Notes under the pieces: model-generated
Told to the model about the DNA's origin: nothing
Database searches by the model: none
Seen by the model: only the letters and a program-made list of their open reading frames with translations
Program-made: the position numbers and the translations under genes
In this document: in pieces, positions 8,493 to 18,803 of the stretch
Position numbering within the stretch: the stretch's first letter is position 1
How the letters are laid out: each line of letters begins with the position of its first letter
NCBI RefSeq assembly: GCF_001722335.1
Contig: NZ_MIHA01000031.1
Coordinates: 1-49,243 of the forward strand
From: Mycolicibacterium flavescens
Lineage (GTDB): Bacteria > Actinomycetota > Actinomycetes > Mycobacteriales > Mycobacteriaceae
Length of the DNA: 49,243 nt
Direction: 5' to 3'

Positions 8493-8867
8493 CTACTCCA
8501 CGACGGGGTAGAAGGAGTCGCCGTCCTCGGGGGTTCCGTCGATCTGGCCCTCGGTGCGGCCGTGCACATCGGGGTCGACGCGGTCGACCTCGTCGTCCGG
8601 GCGGACCTCGGTGTCGCCGCTGGGCTCGGCGAGCGGTTCGGCCAGCTCGGGTTGTTCGGGCTGCTCGGCGGCGAGTTTCTCGTCCAGGGATTCGTCGACC
8701 TCGCCGTCGGCGTTGATCTTGTCGGCCTCACGCCACCGGTCGGGCGGGTCGACGGTCGCGTCGCCGTCGTCGTTGCGCAGGTCGTCGGGGTCGGTGGCCT
8801 CCATCGGCCGGAGCGTGTCGCCGACGCCGCCGCCGTCGTTGGGTGAATAGCCTGGGTCCGGGTTCAT
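8493..8867 (-). CDS. Acidic hypothetical protein, DUF5709-like
   Basis: 124 residues starting at the ATG 8867 (M-N-P-D-P-G-Y-S-P-N-D). Strongly acidic and probably disordered, with the pattern D-D-P/Y-x-P-P-D-R-W and E-S-L-D-E-K-L-A-A-E-x-P-E that I associate with the actinobacterial DUF5709 family, of unknown function. An open frame continues upstream to 9062, but that part is basic and unlike the family, so it is left out. Converges on glgX across the hairpin at 8422-8485. Confidence 0.7.
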   Translation of the reverse strand: MNPDPGYSPNDGGGVGDTLRPMEATDPDDLRNDDGDATVDPPDRWREADKINADGEVDESLDEKLAAEQPEQPELAEPLAEPSGDTEVRPDDEVDRVDPDVHGRTEGQIDGTPEDGDSFYPVVE

Positions 8868-9200
8868 GCTCACAACAGTTCGGGTGCCCAGCTGCCGACC
8901 TGCTAAACGCCGCGGGCCGGGATCGAGACCGCGGTCACCACGGCGCCGTCCAAACAGCCTGTGCGACAACACCCTTGCATGCCGAAACGGCTGATCTTGA
9001 GTGTCCCCGTGTGCTACGGTCACGGGCACAGCGACCGTGGCCGCCGCGGAGACATTCGACATGTCAGCGGCCAGGCGGGCCCTGGTGAGGCCGATGAGCG
9101 GCGGACCTCACCCCGGCGGCCATGGTTGCCAGACTTCGCGCGGATCCTTCACCGCCGGAAGTAATTTTCGCGAGTGTCAGTAAAAGCCCTCGAACCGCCG
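8868..9200. other. Divergent intergenic region
   Basis: About 330 bases between two divergent genes. Short open frames exist but look like chance. ACGGTC (9016-9021) and GACCGT (9033-9038) form a six-base inverted repeat with an 11-base spacer that could be an operator; nothing else stands out. Confidence 0.4.
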
Positions 9201-9206
9201 TATGCT
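9201..9206 (+). promoter_or_regulatory. -10 box TATGCT for leaderless TetR gene
   Basis: TATGCT ends seven bases before the ATG at 9214, consistent with a leaderless transcript. This is the reason for preferring 9214 over the ATG at 9202, which lies inside the box. Confidence 0.5.
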
Positions 9207-9213
9207 GCCCCTC

Positions 9214-9774
9214 ATGACGGCCCCACCCAGCACCGGTCGCCGCGTGACGGCCGATGACTGGATTCAGGCCGGCTTCGATGTGCTGTCCGAAGGCGGCCCG
9301 AACGCGCTGCGCATCGGCCGGCTGTGCGAGCGCCTCGACGTCACCAAGGGCAGCTTCTACTGGCACTTCGCCGACATGCGGGCCTACCGCGTCGCACTGG
9401 CCCGGGCCTGGGGCAATCTGCACGACGAACGTCGCCGCCGGTTCGAGAACATGCGCGACGCGGACCCGCGCAAACGGCTGGCCGTGATGATGCAGACCCT
9501 GGTGTGCCCCGACCACTGGGCGCTGGAGCGGGCGATGCGGGTGTGGGCGCTGACCGACGAGTCGGCACTGGCCAGCGTTCAGCGCAGCGACGGGAGCGTG
9601 CTCGGCGCGGTGCGCCAGGCGCTGGTCGACTACGGGTTCGAACAGGACGAGGCCGACCTGCGCTCGGCGGTGCTGTTCGCCACCGGCGTCGGATTGCTGC
9701 ACGAGGCCAGTTCGACCGTGCAGGAGGCCACCCCGCTCAGTGAACGGGTGCTGGATCTGGTGTTGCGCCGCTGA
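9214..9774 (+). CDS. TetR-family transcriptional regulator
   Basis: 186 residues. The N-terminal DNA-binding domain is evident: A-L-R-I-G-R-L-C-E-R-L-D-V-T-K-G-S-F-Y-W-H-F (about 33-54), the TetR helix-turn-helix with its S-F-Y-x-H-F signature. The C-terminal ligand domain is generic. The start at 9214 follows from the -10 box at 9201-9206. Neighbours are divergent DUF5709-like and downstream glycoside hydrolase genes; the target is unknown. Confidence 0.85.
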   Translation: MTAPPSTGRRVTADDWIQAGFDVLSEGGPNALRIGRLCERLDVTKGSFYWHFADMRAYRVALARAWGNLHDERRRRFENMRDADPRKRLAVMMQTLVCPDHWALERAMRVWALTDESALASVQRSDGSVLGAVRQALVDYGFEQDEADLRSAVLFATGVGLLHEASSTVQEATPLSERVLDLVLRR

Positions 9775-9873
9775 GCCCACCCGACCGGCTAGGGTGACGG
9801 ACGGCGGGGTTTGTTAACTTTCCGCCGGGCAATTCCGATACACCACGTGATCCGGTTCCGAGATGGGGGAATT

Positions 9874-10953
9874 GTGCGCAAGCTTTTCAAGGCGTTCGGT
9901 GCGTTGGCGGTTGTCGCACTCCTGGCGGTCACGCTGACCCAGATGCTGAGCAACGACGGCACCGCGCCGCGCACGCGCAGCCTGCCGGTCCAGGAGACCG
10001 CGGCCGTGAGCAACCTGGGCTTCGCCGACTCCTGGCTGTGGTTCCTGTCGCCCGGCGACGTGAACCGCCAGCTGGACCTGATGGTCAGCACCGGTGTGCG
10101 CAGCGCGCGCATCATGCTGCCGTGGGCCGGGATCCAACCCACCCCCGACACCTGGGACTGGGGTCAGGCCGACCTGATCGTCAACGCCGCCAACGCGCGC
10201 GGCATCGGGGTCGTCGCGCTGCTGAACTCGACACCCGGCTGGGCCACCGGCGGCGGACCGGCCGTCACCGCGCCGCCGGCCACCCCCGAGTCCTACGCCG
10301 CGTTCGCGGGGGCGTTCGCCGCCCACTTCGCCGGTCGGGTCGCCGCCTACGAGATCTGGAACGAGCAGAACGCGGTGCAGTTCTGGGCCATCCCGGAGGG
10401 CCCGCAGCCCGACCGGTTCGCCGCGATGCTCAAGGCCGCCTATCCCGCGATCAAGGGTGCCGATCCGGGCGCGACGGTCATCGCGGGCGGGCTCGCCCCG
10501 ACGATCAACTTCTTCTCGCTGACCATGAACCCGGTGACCTACCTCGAGCGGATGTACGCGGCCGGCGCCGCGGGCTCGTTCGACGCGCTGGCGTTCCACC
10601 CCTACCTGTTCACCCCCGACGCCAAGGCGCGCTTCTCCGGCGGCCGTTCCAACGGGCCGCTCGGGCTGTACGACCAGCTGCGCGCGCAGATGAACCGCAA
10701 CGGCGACGGCGGTAAGCAGATCTGGGCCACCGAGTTCGGCGAGTCGACCACCGACGTCGACGAGGCCACCCAGGCCGAGCGCATCCGCGACTTCATCGTC
10801 ACCTGGCGCTCGCTGCCCGGCGCCGGCCCGGCGTTCATCTACACCACCCGCGACCGCGCCACCGGCAGCCCCAACGCGCAGGACAACTTCGGCGTGTACC
10901 GCACGGACTGGACGGCCAAGCCGGCCGCGGACGTCATCCGCAGCCTGGCGTAA
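9874..10953 (+). CDS. Secreted or membrane-anchored glycoside hydrolase (clan GH-A type, GH39/GH5-like)
   Basis: 359 residues. The N-terminus V-R-K-L-F-K-A-F then a ~17-residue hydrophobic run is a signal peptide or anchor. The rest is a TIM barrel: M-L-P-W-A-G-I-Q-P-T-P-D-T-W-D-W on an early strand, acid/base Glu164 in Y-E-I-W-N-E-Q-N, nucleophile Glu287 in W-A-T-E-F-G-E. These fit retaining clan-A glycosidases, probably acting on an extracytoplasmic glycan. GTG 9874 is chosen because GGGGGA (9865-9870) precedes it and the signal peptide starts there. It ends six bases from the end of convergent mak. The substrate cannot be read. Confidence 0.8.
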   Translation: MRKLFKAFGALAVVALLAVTLTQMLSNDGTAPRTRSLPVQETAAVSNLGFADSWLWFLSPGDVNRQLDLMVSTGVRSARIMLPWAGIQPTPDTWDWGQADLIVNAANARGIGVVALLNSTPGWATGGGPAVTAPPATPESYAAFAGAFAAHFAGRVAAYEIWNEQNAVQFWAIPEGPQPDRFAAMLKAAYPAIKGADPGATVIAGGLAPTINFFSLTMNPVTYLERMYAAGAAGSFDALAFHPYLFTPDAKARFSGGRSNGPLGLYDQLRAQMNRNGDGGKQIWATEFGESTTDVDEATQAERIRDFIVTWRSLPGAGPAFIYTTRDRATGSPNAQDNFGVYRTDWTAKPAADVIRSLA

Positions 10954-10959
10954 CGGGTT

Positions 10960-12290
10960 CTAGCCGACGATCCGCGCGATCGATTTCAGCGGAATCGGCA
11001 GCCAACTCGGGCGGAACCGGGCCTCGTAGGCCGCTTCGTAGACGGCTTTGTCCAGCTCGTAGGCCGCCAGCAGGTGGCTGGCGTGGCGCGGGTCGAGCCC
11101 GGCCACCTCGGCGTAGCCGTCGCAGAACGACGCGGCGTTACGGTCCACCCACTCGCGGGCCCGCGCGGCGAGCTGGCGGTCGCGGTCGCCGTCGCCGCCC
11201 TGCTCCATCAACCGCTGGTAGGCGGCGTACTCGTAGGACCGCAGCAGCCCGGCGACGTCGCGCAGCGGGGAGTCCGGCCGGCGGCGCTCCTCGAGCGGCT
11301 GTCCCGGCTCGCCTTCGAAGTCGATCAGCAGCCAGCCCTCCGGGGTGCGCAGCACCTGACCCAGATGCAGGTCGCCGTGGATGCGCTGGACGGTGATCGT
11401 CTCCTCGGCCAGCTTGCGGTAGCGCTCCTCGATCAGCGGCGCGTACTCCTCGAGTCCGGGCACCGCTTTGAGCGCCGACGCCAACCGCTCGAGCGCGGTG
11501 TCGGTGGGGAACACGACGGTCTCGGTGCCGAGTTCGTCGGCCAACGTGGCGTGCACCGCGGCGACGGCCTCGCCGAGACGGTAGGACTCGCCGGCGAAGT
11601 CGCCACCCACCTCGTCGGCGTACAGGTCGCCCTCGGCGAACAGGTCGCGGGTGCTGGCCGTCGCCATGTCCCAGCCCTCGGCGGAGTTGGCGGCGAACTC
11701 GGTGACCATCCCCAGCGCGCACGGCTCACCCCGGCCGTCGGCCTCCCACGTCGTCTCGAACGATCCGAGCAGCCGCGCGACGTGCGGGTTGCCGGCGCGG
11801 GCCAGCACCCGGTTCAGCTCGATGTCGGGGTTGATGCCGGGCGTGATCCGCCGGAACACCTTGAGGATCGCCTCGTCCTCGAACACCACGCTGGTGTTGC
11901 TCTGCTCGGCCGACGACAACCGCGGCGCGGCGTCCAGCGGCAGTGCGGCGTCGGGTTCCTTGACGAACCGCACGTGCCCGACGGTCGCCGAGGAGTCGAT
12001 CAGCGACAGCAGGAACTGCGCGGCCGCGGGATCGTAGAGCGCGTCGTAGGCGGTGCGGTCGGCGTCCGCACCGATGGTCGCCACTTCGGCGTACTCGTCG
12101 ATCGGTCCGGAGTCCCAGCGGATCAGCACCTGGTAGCGCTCGGCGGAGCCGTCGGTGTAGGACACGTCGAGCAGCGTCAGGTCCAGGTCGTCGCGCAGGG
12201 ACGTGCTCGCCACCGCGTTCGCGGCGGCCAGTTCCCTGCTGCGGCCGGCGTACCACCGCTGCTGCGGTAGCCACTCGTCGAACTGCAGGG

Positions 12291-12294
<4 letters not shown>
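10960..12294 (-). CDS. mak: Maltokinase
   Basis: 444 residues (also called pep2). Phosphorylates maltose with ATP to maltose 1-phosphate, the donor for GlgE in alpha-glucan synthesis. The kinase-like fold shows H-G-D-L-H-L-G-Q at 306-313 (catalytic Asp308) and D-F-E-G-E-P at 325-330 (metal-binding Asp325), followed by [15 protein letters not shown]. The N-terminal cap domain begins [14 protein letters not shown]. The ATG overlaps the treS stop (ATGA), so the two are coupled; in mycobacteria TreS and Mak form a complex (established knowledge). glgE and glgB are not in the window. Confidence 0.96.
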
Positions 12295-14102
<1,808 letters not shown>

Positions 14103-14224
14103 ACGATTCCAAAGCTACCCACGCCGCCGGAAATTGAATCGCCCGCCGACCGCATCGGAGCGGTTGAAACAGTGATCTTGACGGGTTACGGTTTCCGTCG
14201 TCTCGCTCACCCCCTACGAATCGA

Positions 14225-14689
14225 GTGGCTGTGGCTGATTCGACGCCCAACGATGGTGAAGCTCAGGTCATTGTCGGCATGGCCGACGCGGCGATGCACA
14301 TGTACGGCGCCGCGATCGATGCCCTGCCCGACCACAGCGACCCGGACTTCCCCGACCGGGTGGGCGTGATCCTCGAGGGTATGCGCAAGCTGCAGGGTTC
14401 GCTGACCGAGGCGGCGGGCCGCAGCCGCACCCAGCCGTCGGTCATCGTGGCGCTCAGCGGGGTGCGCAGACGCTACGACGAGTTGATGGAGAACGCCGCG
14501 ACCGGACCCAACGCCACGTTGGGGCAGCGGCTCTACGTGGCGCGCGGCCGGGCGAAGCTGTCGACCAAGGAAGCCGCCAACGGTGTCGGGTTGCGCAAAG
14601 ACCTGATCGAGTCGGTGGAGGCCGAGGGGCCGGCCAACGAGGAAGAGACCTCACGCATCAAGGACCTGATCGCCGCGCTCGGCGGCTGA
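14225..14689 (+). CDS. Conserved mycobacterial-type protein with C-terminal helix-turn-helix
   Basis: 154 residues. The N-terminal half (M-A-D-A-A-M-H-M-Y-G-A-A-I-D-A-L) looks helical and conserved but I do not recognise a domain. The C-terminal ~55 residues (L-G-Q-R-L-Y-V-A-R-G-R-A-K-L-S-T-K-E-A-A-N-G-V-G-L) have the XRE-like helix-turn-helix pattern. GTG codons at 14225 and 14231 are both possible starts; the first is given. Probably a small DNA-binding regulator; divergent from treS, so control of treS-mak is possible but unproven. Confidence 0.7.
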   Translation: MAVADSTPNDGEAQVIVGMADAAMHMYGAAIDALPDHSDPDFPDRVGVILEGMRKLQGSLTEAAGRSRTQPSVIVALSGVRRRYDELMENAATGPNATLGQRLYVARGRAKLSTKEAANGVGLRKDLIESVEAEGPANEEETSRIKDLIAALGG

Positions 14690-14700
14690 CCGGGATTCGG

Positions 14701-14706
14701 TAGTGT
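14701..14706 (+). promoter_or_regulatory. -10 box TAGTGT for leaderless PPOX/DUF2470 gene
   Basis: TAGTGT ends six bases before the GTG at 14713. No Shine-Dalgarno is present before that GTG, in line with leaderless translation. Confidence 0.5.
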
Positions 14707-14712
14707 CCTGGC

Positions 14713-15516
14713 GTGGCAACACGTGATCACGGTGACCCGGGCGACGCTCCGAGCGTGCCGCCCCCGCTGACGGAGATCGTCAACCCCGTCCGCCCGTCGG
14801 CGGCCGAAGAGGCCAGGACCATCGCCGCGTCGACCAACGTCGGAACCCTGGCGACGTTGACCGCCGACGGCAACCCGTGGGCGTCGTTCGTGACGTACGG
14901 TCTGCTCGACGGCGCGCCGGTGCTGTGCGTGTCCAACCTCGCCGAGCACGGCCGCAACCTGCTGGCGGATCAGCGGGCCAGCATCGCGATCGTCGCGCCG
15001 CAGTCGGGGTCCGACCCGTTGGCCAGTGCGCGGATCACGCTGGCCGGGGTGGCGTCGCGGCCGGCCGGCGACGATTTGGCGGCCGCGCGGGAGGCGCACC
15101 TGTCCGCGGTCGCCGCCGCCCGCTACTACATCGACTACAGCGACTTCACGGTGTGGCTGCTGCGGGTGGACCGGGTCCGCTGGGTCGGCGGGTACGGGCG
15201 GATGGACTCGACGACCGGCGAGGCCTACACCGCCGCGCAGCCCGATCCGGTGGCGCCGCGGGCGGCCGGGGCGGTCGAGCACCTCAACGCCGATCACGCC
15301 GACACGCTGGTGGCGATGGCCCAGGTGCTGGGCGGCTACCCGGACACCACCGCGGCGACCTGCACCGGCGCCGACCGCTACGGGCTGGACCTGCGGGTGG
15401 AGACGCCGCGCGGGATGGCCTACACGCGGATCGGCTACGCCTCGCCGATCGATTCGGTCGGCGAATTACGTTCAGCCGCAGTCGAGTTGACGCGTCGCGC
15501 GCGGGAGGGGCGATAG
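14713..15516 (+). CDS. Pyridoxamine 5'-phosphate oxidase-like protein with DUF2470 domain (HugZ-like)
   Basis: 267 residues. An N-terminal split-barrel flavin/heme-type domain (about 35-170; G-T-L-A-T-L-T-A-D-G-N-P-W-A-S-F-V) is followed by a DUF2470 domain starting A-V-E-H-L-N-A-D-H-A-D-T-L. This two-domain order is that of HugZ-type heme-utilisation proteins and related flavoproteins. Binding of heme, FMN or F420 cannot be decided here. The stop TAG at 15514-15516 overlaps a -10-like box for the next gene. Confidence 0.8.
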   Translation: MATRDHGDPGDAPSVPPPLTEIVNPVRPSAAEEARTIAASTNVGTLATLTADGNPWASFVTYGLLDGAPVLCVSNLAEHGRNLLADQRASIAIVAPQSGSDPLASARITLAGVASRPAGDDLAAAREAHLSAVAAARYYIDYSDFTVWLLRVDRVRWVGGYGRMDSTTGEAYTAAQPDPVAPRAAGAVEHLNADHADTLVAMAQVLGGYPDTTAATCTGADRYGLDLRVETPRGMAYTRIGYASPIDSVGELRSAAVELTRRAREGR

Positions 15517-15519
15517 CAT
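15514..15519 (+). promoter_or_regulatory. -10-like box TAGCAT overlapping stop codon
   Basis: TAGCAT begins with the stop codon of the upstream gene and lies seven bases before the GTG at 15527, which could be a leaderless start three codons inside the annotated gene. The ATG at 15518 instead has GGGAGGGG (15503-15510) as a ribosome binding site, so both leaderless and coupled translation are possible. Confidence 0.4.
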
Positions 15520-16096
15520 GGCGGCCGTGCCCGAGCGCCCGCAGAGTTGGCAGGCCGCGTTCGACCTGATCGCCACCCGCGGTCATGAGCGTCGCGAGGA
15601 GCCGTTCAAGCTGGCCAGCGGTCAGCTCAGCCACGACTACATCGACGGCAAGTACGCGATCGACACCGGTGAGCGGTTGACCGTGGTCAGCCGCGCGGTC
15701 GCCGAGCTGGCCGAGCTGCACGGCATCTCCTACGACGCCGTCGGCGGGCTGACGATGGGCGCCGACCCGTTGGCGCACGGCGTGGCGATGGTCACCGGCA
15801 AGGCGTGGTTCTCGGTGCGCAAGGAGCAGAAACAGCGCGGCCGCCAGCAGTGGATCGAGGGCACGCGGTTGACGCCCGGGACGCGGGTGCTGCTGGTCGA
15901 CGACGTGATCAGCACCGGCGGGTCGACGGAGATCGCGTTCGACCGGGTGACCGCGGTGGGCGCCGTCGTGGCCGGCGTGATCCCGATGGTCGACCGCGGC
16001 GACATCGCGGCCAAGCGGTTCGCGGCGCGCGACGTGCCGTTCGTCGCGCTGGTCAGCTACCGCGATCTGGGGATCGACCCGGTCCGCGACGTCTAG
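15518..16096 (+). CDS. Orotate phosphoribosyltransferase-like protein (PyrE-like PRTase)
   Basis: 192 residues, type I phosphoribosyltransferase fold. The PRPP loop V-L-L-V-D-D-V-I-S-T-G-G-S-T is at 124-137, K-L-A-S-G-Q-L-S-H-D-Y-I-D-G-K at 31-45 replaces the usual OPRT substrate segment (S-S-G-x-x-S-x-Y-Y-x-D), and G-G-L-T-M-G-A-D-P-L-A is at 77-87. It differs clearly from the mycobacterial PyrE I remember, so it may be a second PRTase and not the pyrimidine-pathway enzyme. ATG 15518 is chosen for its Shine-Dalgarno; GTG 15527 is the alternative. Confidence 0.75.
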   Translation: MAAVPERPQSWQAAFDLIATRGHERREEPFKLASGQLSHDYIDGKYAIDTGERLTVVSRAVAELAELHGISYDAVGGLTMGADPLAHGVAMVTGKAWFSVRKEQKQRGRQQWIEGTRLTPGTRVLLVDDVISTGGSTEIAFDRVTAVGAVVAGVIPMVDRGDIAAKRFAARDVPFVALVSYRDLGIDPVRDV

Positions 16097-16117
16097 TCTT
16101 TTCTTTGGCGCGAATTG

Positions 16118-17164
16118 CTACGACGCCGGCGGCACCACCAGCACGCCGTCGGACTCCACGCCGACGCGCACCGTGTCCCCGGGAGCGAACGCCCGCGCCG
16201 CCGAACTGCTCAACTGCGCGCCGACGACGGTGCCATCCGACAGCGTGCTGTACACCCGCGACACCGGACCCAGGAACGCCACCGAGCTGACCGTCGCGCC
16301 GCCCGCCGGGTCGGCGGTGACGGTCACCGACTCCGGTCGCACCATCGCCAGGCCTCGACCGGAGGCGACCGACCCGGGCAGCGTCGGCACCGACGAGCCC
16401 AGCACGGCCACCCGTCCGCCCGAAACCTCGCCGGGCACTTTGTTGTTCAGCCCGACGAACTCGGCGACGAACGGAGTCGCCGGGTGGGCGTAGAGATCGG
16501 CCGGCGCCGCCAACTGCTCGAGCCGGCCCTGACTCATCACGCCTACCCGGTCCGCGACGGCCAGCGCCTCCTCCTGGTCGTGGGTGACGAACAACGTCGT
16601 CGTACCGACCTCGAGTTGGACCCGCCGGATCTCGTCGCGCAACTGGGTGCGCACCTTGGCGTCCAGCGCCGAGAGCGGTTCGTCGAGCAGCAGCACCCGC
16701 GGCTGGATCGCCAGCGCCCGGGCCAGCGCCACCCGCTGCTGCTGTCCGCCGGACAGCTCGCTGGCGTACTTGTGGGTGTGCGCCGACAACCCGACCAGCT
16801 CCAGCATCTCGGCAGCCCGAGAAGTGCGCTGCGCCTTGTCTTTTCCGCGCATCTTCAAGCCGAATGCGACATTGTCGAGCACGGTCAGGTGCGGGAACAG
16901 GCTGTAGGCCTGAAACACCATGCCCAGGTCGCGTTTGTTGGCCGGCACCCGGCTGACGTCGCGGCCGCCGACCGACACCGTGCCTGAGGTGGCCTGGTCC
17001 AGGCCCGCCAGGATCCGCAGCGCGGTCGTCTTCCCGCACCCCGACGGGCCCAGCAGCGCGACGAGTTCGCCCGGCTCGATGTGCAGCGTCAACCCGTCGA
17101 GCGCCTTGACGGTGCCGTACACCCGGGTCAGGTCGTTGAGTTCGACGGCGAGTCCGTCGGTCAT
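16118..17164 (-). CDS. ABC importer ATPase with TOBE domain
   Basis: 348 residues, PotA/FbpC type. Walker A G-P-S-G-C-G-K-T at 39-46, signature L-S-G-G-Q-Q-Q-R at 137-144, Walker B L-L-L-D-E-P at 158-163, H-loop F-V-T-H-D. The last ~100 residues are a TOBE regulatory domain (S-V-A-F-L-G-P-V-S-R-V-Y). It is the last gene of a four-gene importer operon (18804-19946, 17934-18794, 17161-17937, this gene) and its ATG overlaps the previous stop. Confidence 0.92.
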   Translation of the reverse strand: MTDGLAVELNDLTRVYGTVKALDGLTLHIEPGELVALLGPSGCGKTTALRILAGLDQATSGTVSVGGRDVSRVPANKRDLGMVFQAYSLFPHLTVLDNVAFGLKMRGKDKAQRTSRAAEMLELVGLSAHTHKYASELSGGQQQRVALARALAIQPRVLLLDEPLSALDAKVRTQLRDEIRRVQLEVGTTTLFVTHDQEEALAVADRVGVMSQGRLEQLAAPADLYAHPATPFVAEFVGLNNKVPGEVSGGRVAVLGSSVPTLPGSVASGRGLAMVRPESVTVTADPAGGATVSSVAFLGPVSRVYSTLSDGTVVGAQLSSSAARAFAPGDTVRVGVESDGVLVVPPAS

Positions 17165-17937
17165 GCGGCGACTCCTTGCACCCTTCGGCGCCCGCGGGTG
17201 GCGAGCGACAGCACCAGCAGCAGGACGAACGCCAACAGCAGCACCGCCAGCGAGGCCGCCACCGACGTCGTCCCGTCGGATTTACCGATCAGCACGATCT
17301 GCACCTGCAGCGTCTCGTACCCGCTCAACGACGCGATCGTGTACTCGCCGAGCACCACGGCGATCGATATGAACGACGCGGACAGGATTCCCGGCCAGAT
17401 GTTGGGCACCACCACCCGCAGGATCGTGGTGGCCCACCCCGCGCCCAGCGATCGCGCCGCCTCGGTCAGCGTCTGCAGGTCGATCGACGACAAGGCGGCG
17501 TCCAGCGCGCGGTAGGCGAACGGCAGCACCAGCACGATGTAGACGAACGTCAGCGTCAACGCCGACTCCCCGAGGAAGTACGTCACCCACAGGTACACGT
17601 TGCGCAGTCCGACGACGATCACCAGTGCCGGAATCGTCAACGGCAGCAGGCACAGAAACTCCACCAGCCCCCGCGCCCACGGGGCCCGCAGCCGCACCCA
17701 GATCATCGTCGGCAGCAGCAGCACCAGCATCGCGACCACGGTGAGCACCGCCAGCATCAGCGACACCACGATGGCCTGGTACAGCGCGTCGTCGGCGACC
17801 AGGTTGTTCCACGCGCGCAGCGTCCGGCCGCCGGCGATCAGGTTGCGCGTCGAGAAGTCGGCCATCGCGTAGAGCGGGAACAGGAAGAACAACCCGAACC
17901 CCACCCAGAGCACACCGCGAACCAGCTTGCCGGTCAT
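17161..17937 (-). CDS. ABC importer permease subunit 2
   Basis: 258 residues, six hydrophobic helices, binding-protein-dependent permease (BPD_transp_1). The EAA loop E-A-A-R-S-L-G-A-G-W-A-T-T-I-L-R-V-V-V-P contacts the ATPase. The ATG at 17937 overlaps the stop of the first permease (ATGA), matching the coupling used elsewhere in the operon; an in-frame GTG at 17946 is an alternative adding three residues. Its stop overlaps the ATPase start. Confidence 0.9.
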   Translation of the reverse strand: MTGKLVRGVLWVGFGLFFLFPLYAMADFSTRNLIAGGRTLRAWNNLVADDALYQAIVVSLMLAVLTVVAMLVLLLPTMIWVRLRAPWARGLVEFLCLLPLTIPALVIVVGLRNVYLWVTYFLGESALTLTFVYIVLVLPFAYRALDAALSSIDLQTLTEAARSLGAGWATTILRVVVPNIWPGILSASFISIAVVLGEYTIASLSGYETLQVQIVLIGKSDGTTSVAASLAVLLLAFVLLLVLSLATRGRRRVQGVAA

Positions 17938-18794
17938 CGCAGCCACCTCGCCGTGCGCCGGACCAGCATGTTGTAGGCAACCATGACGATCGCGACGACG
18001 ACGATCATCTCGAGCGCCAGCGCGTAGGCGAGCCCGGACTGCCCCAGCACCACTTCACTGGTCAGCGCGGCCCGGATGAGCAGCGGCACGATCGGGCTGC
18101 CCTGGCTGACCAGCGCCGCGGCCGTCGCGTACGCGGCAAAGGCGTTGGCGAACAACAACAGTGCCGAACCCAGGAACGCCGGCGTCAACAACGGCACGAC
18201 GACTTCGCGGAAGTACTGCCACCGCGATGCGCCGAGGCTGACCGCGGCCTCGCGCCACTGTTCACGCAGACCCTCCAGCGCCGGGATGAACACGATGACC
18301 ATCAGCGGGATCTGAAAGTACGTGTACACCACGATCAGCCCGCTGAGCCCGTACAGCCACCCCGAGCCGGCGAGGTTGAAGCCGAACAGCTGCTGGACCC
18401 ACAGCGTCAGCACCCCGTTGAGTCCGATTGTCGCCAGGAACGCGAATGCCAGTGCCACACCACCGAACTGGGCCAGCACACTGCACAGCGACAGCACGCT
18501 GCGGCGCAGCATCGACGTCGAGGGGCTGGACACGATCAGCCACGACAGCACCGCCCCGAACACCGCGCCGATCAGCGCGGTGCTCGCCGAGAGCACCATG
18601 CTCTTGGCCAGCGCCGACAACGCCGCCCCGGAGAACAGCGCCTCGATGCGGGTCAGCGAGAAGACGCCGTCGACGACGAACGCGTTGACGATGACCGTGA
18701 CCGTCGGGATGACGAGGAAGATCACCACGACCGCCAGGAACGGCAGCAGCGGCAGTGCGGATGCGGAGGTCTCCCGCAGCTTTTTCAGCTTCAC
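17934..18794 (-). CDS. ABC importer permease subunit 1
   Basis: 286 residues with six helices and the EAA loop E-A-A-V-S-L-G-A-S-R-W-Q-Y-F-R-E-V-V-V-P. The GTG start at 18794 has an excellent ribosome binding site (GAGGAG, complement of 18796-18801). Follows the binding protein gene by nine bases and overlaps the second permease. Confidence 0.9.
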   Translation of the reverse strand: MKLKKLRETSASALPLLPFLAVVVIFLVIPTVTVIVNAFVVDGVFSLTRIEALFSGAALSALAKSMVLSASTALIGAVFGAVLSWLIVSSPSTSMLRRSVLSLCSVLAQFGGVALAFAFLATIGLNGVLTLWVQQLFGFNLAGSGWLYGLSGLIVVYTYFQIPLMVIVFIPALEGLREQWREAAVSLGASRWQYFREVVVPLLTPAFLGSALLLFANAFAAYATAAALVSQGSPIVPLLIRAALTSEVVLGQSGLAYALALEMIVVVAIVMVAYNMLVRRTARWLR

Positions 18795-18803
18795 TCCTCG
18801 CGG

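Noticed and set aside
9016..9038. ACGGTC-N11-GACCGT as a TetR operator
   Set aside because: Only six-base arms, far (about 180 bases) from the nearest start codon; kept as a note, not a call.
8961..9164. 67-codon ORF in the divergent region before the TetR gene
   Set aside because: Basic, low-complexity translation, no ribosome site, no leaderless box.
9810..9835. GTTT and GGGCAA upstream of the glycoside hydrolase as a sigma-F promoter
   Set aside because: Spacer is 14 bases and the -10 has two mismatches.
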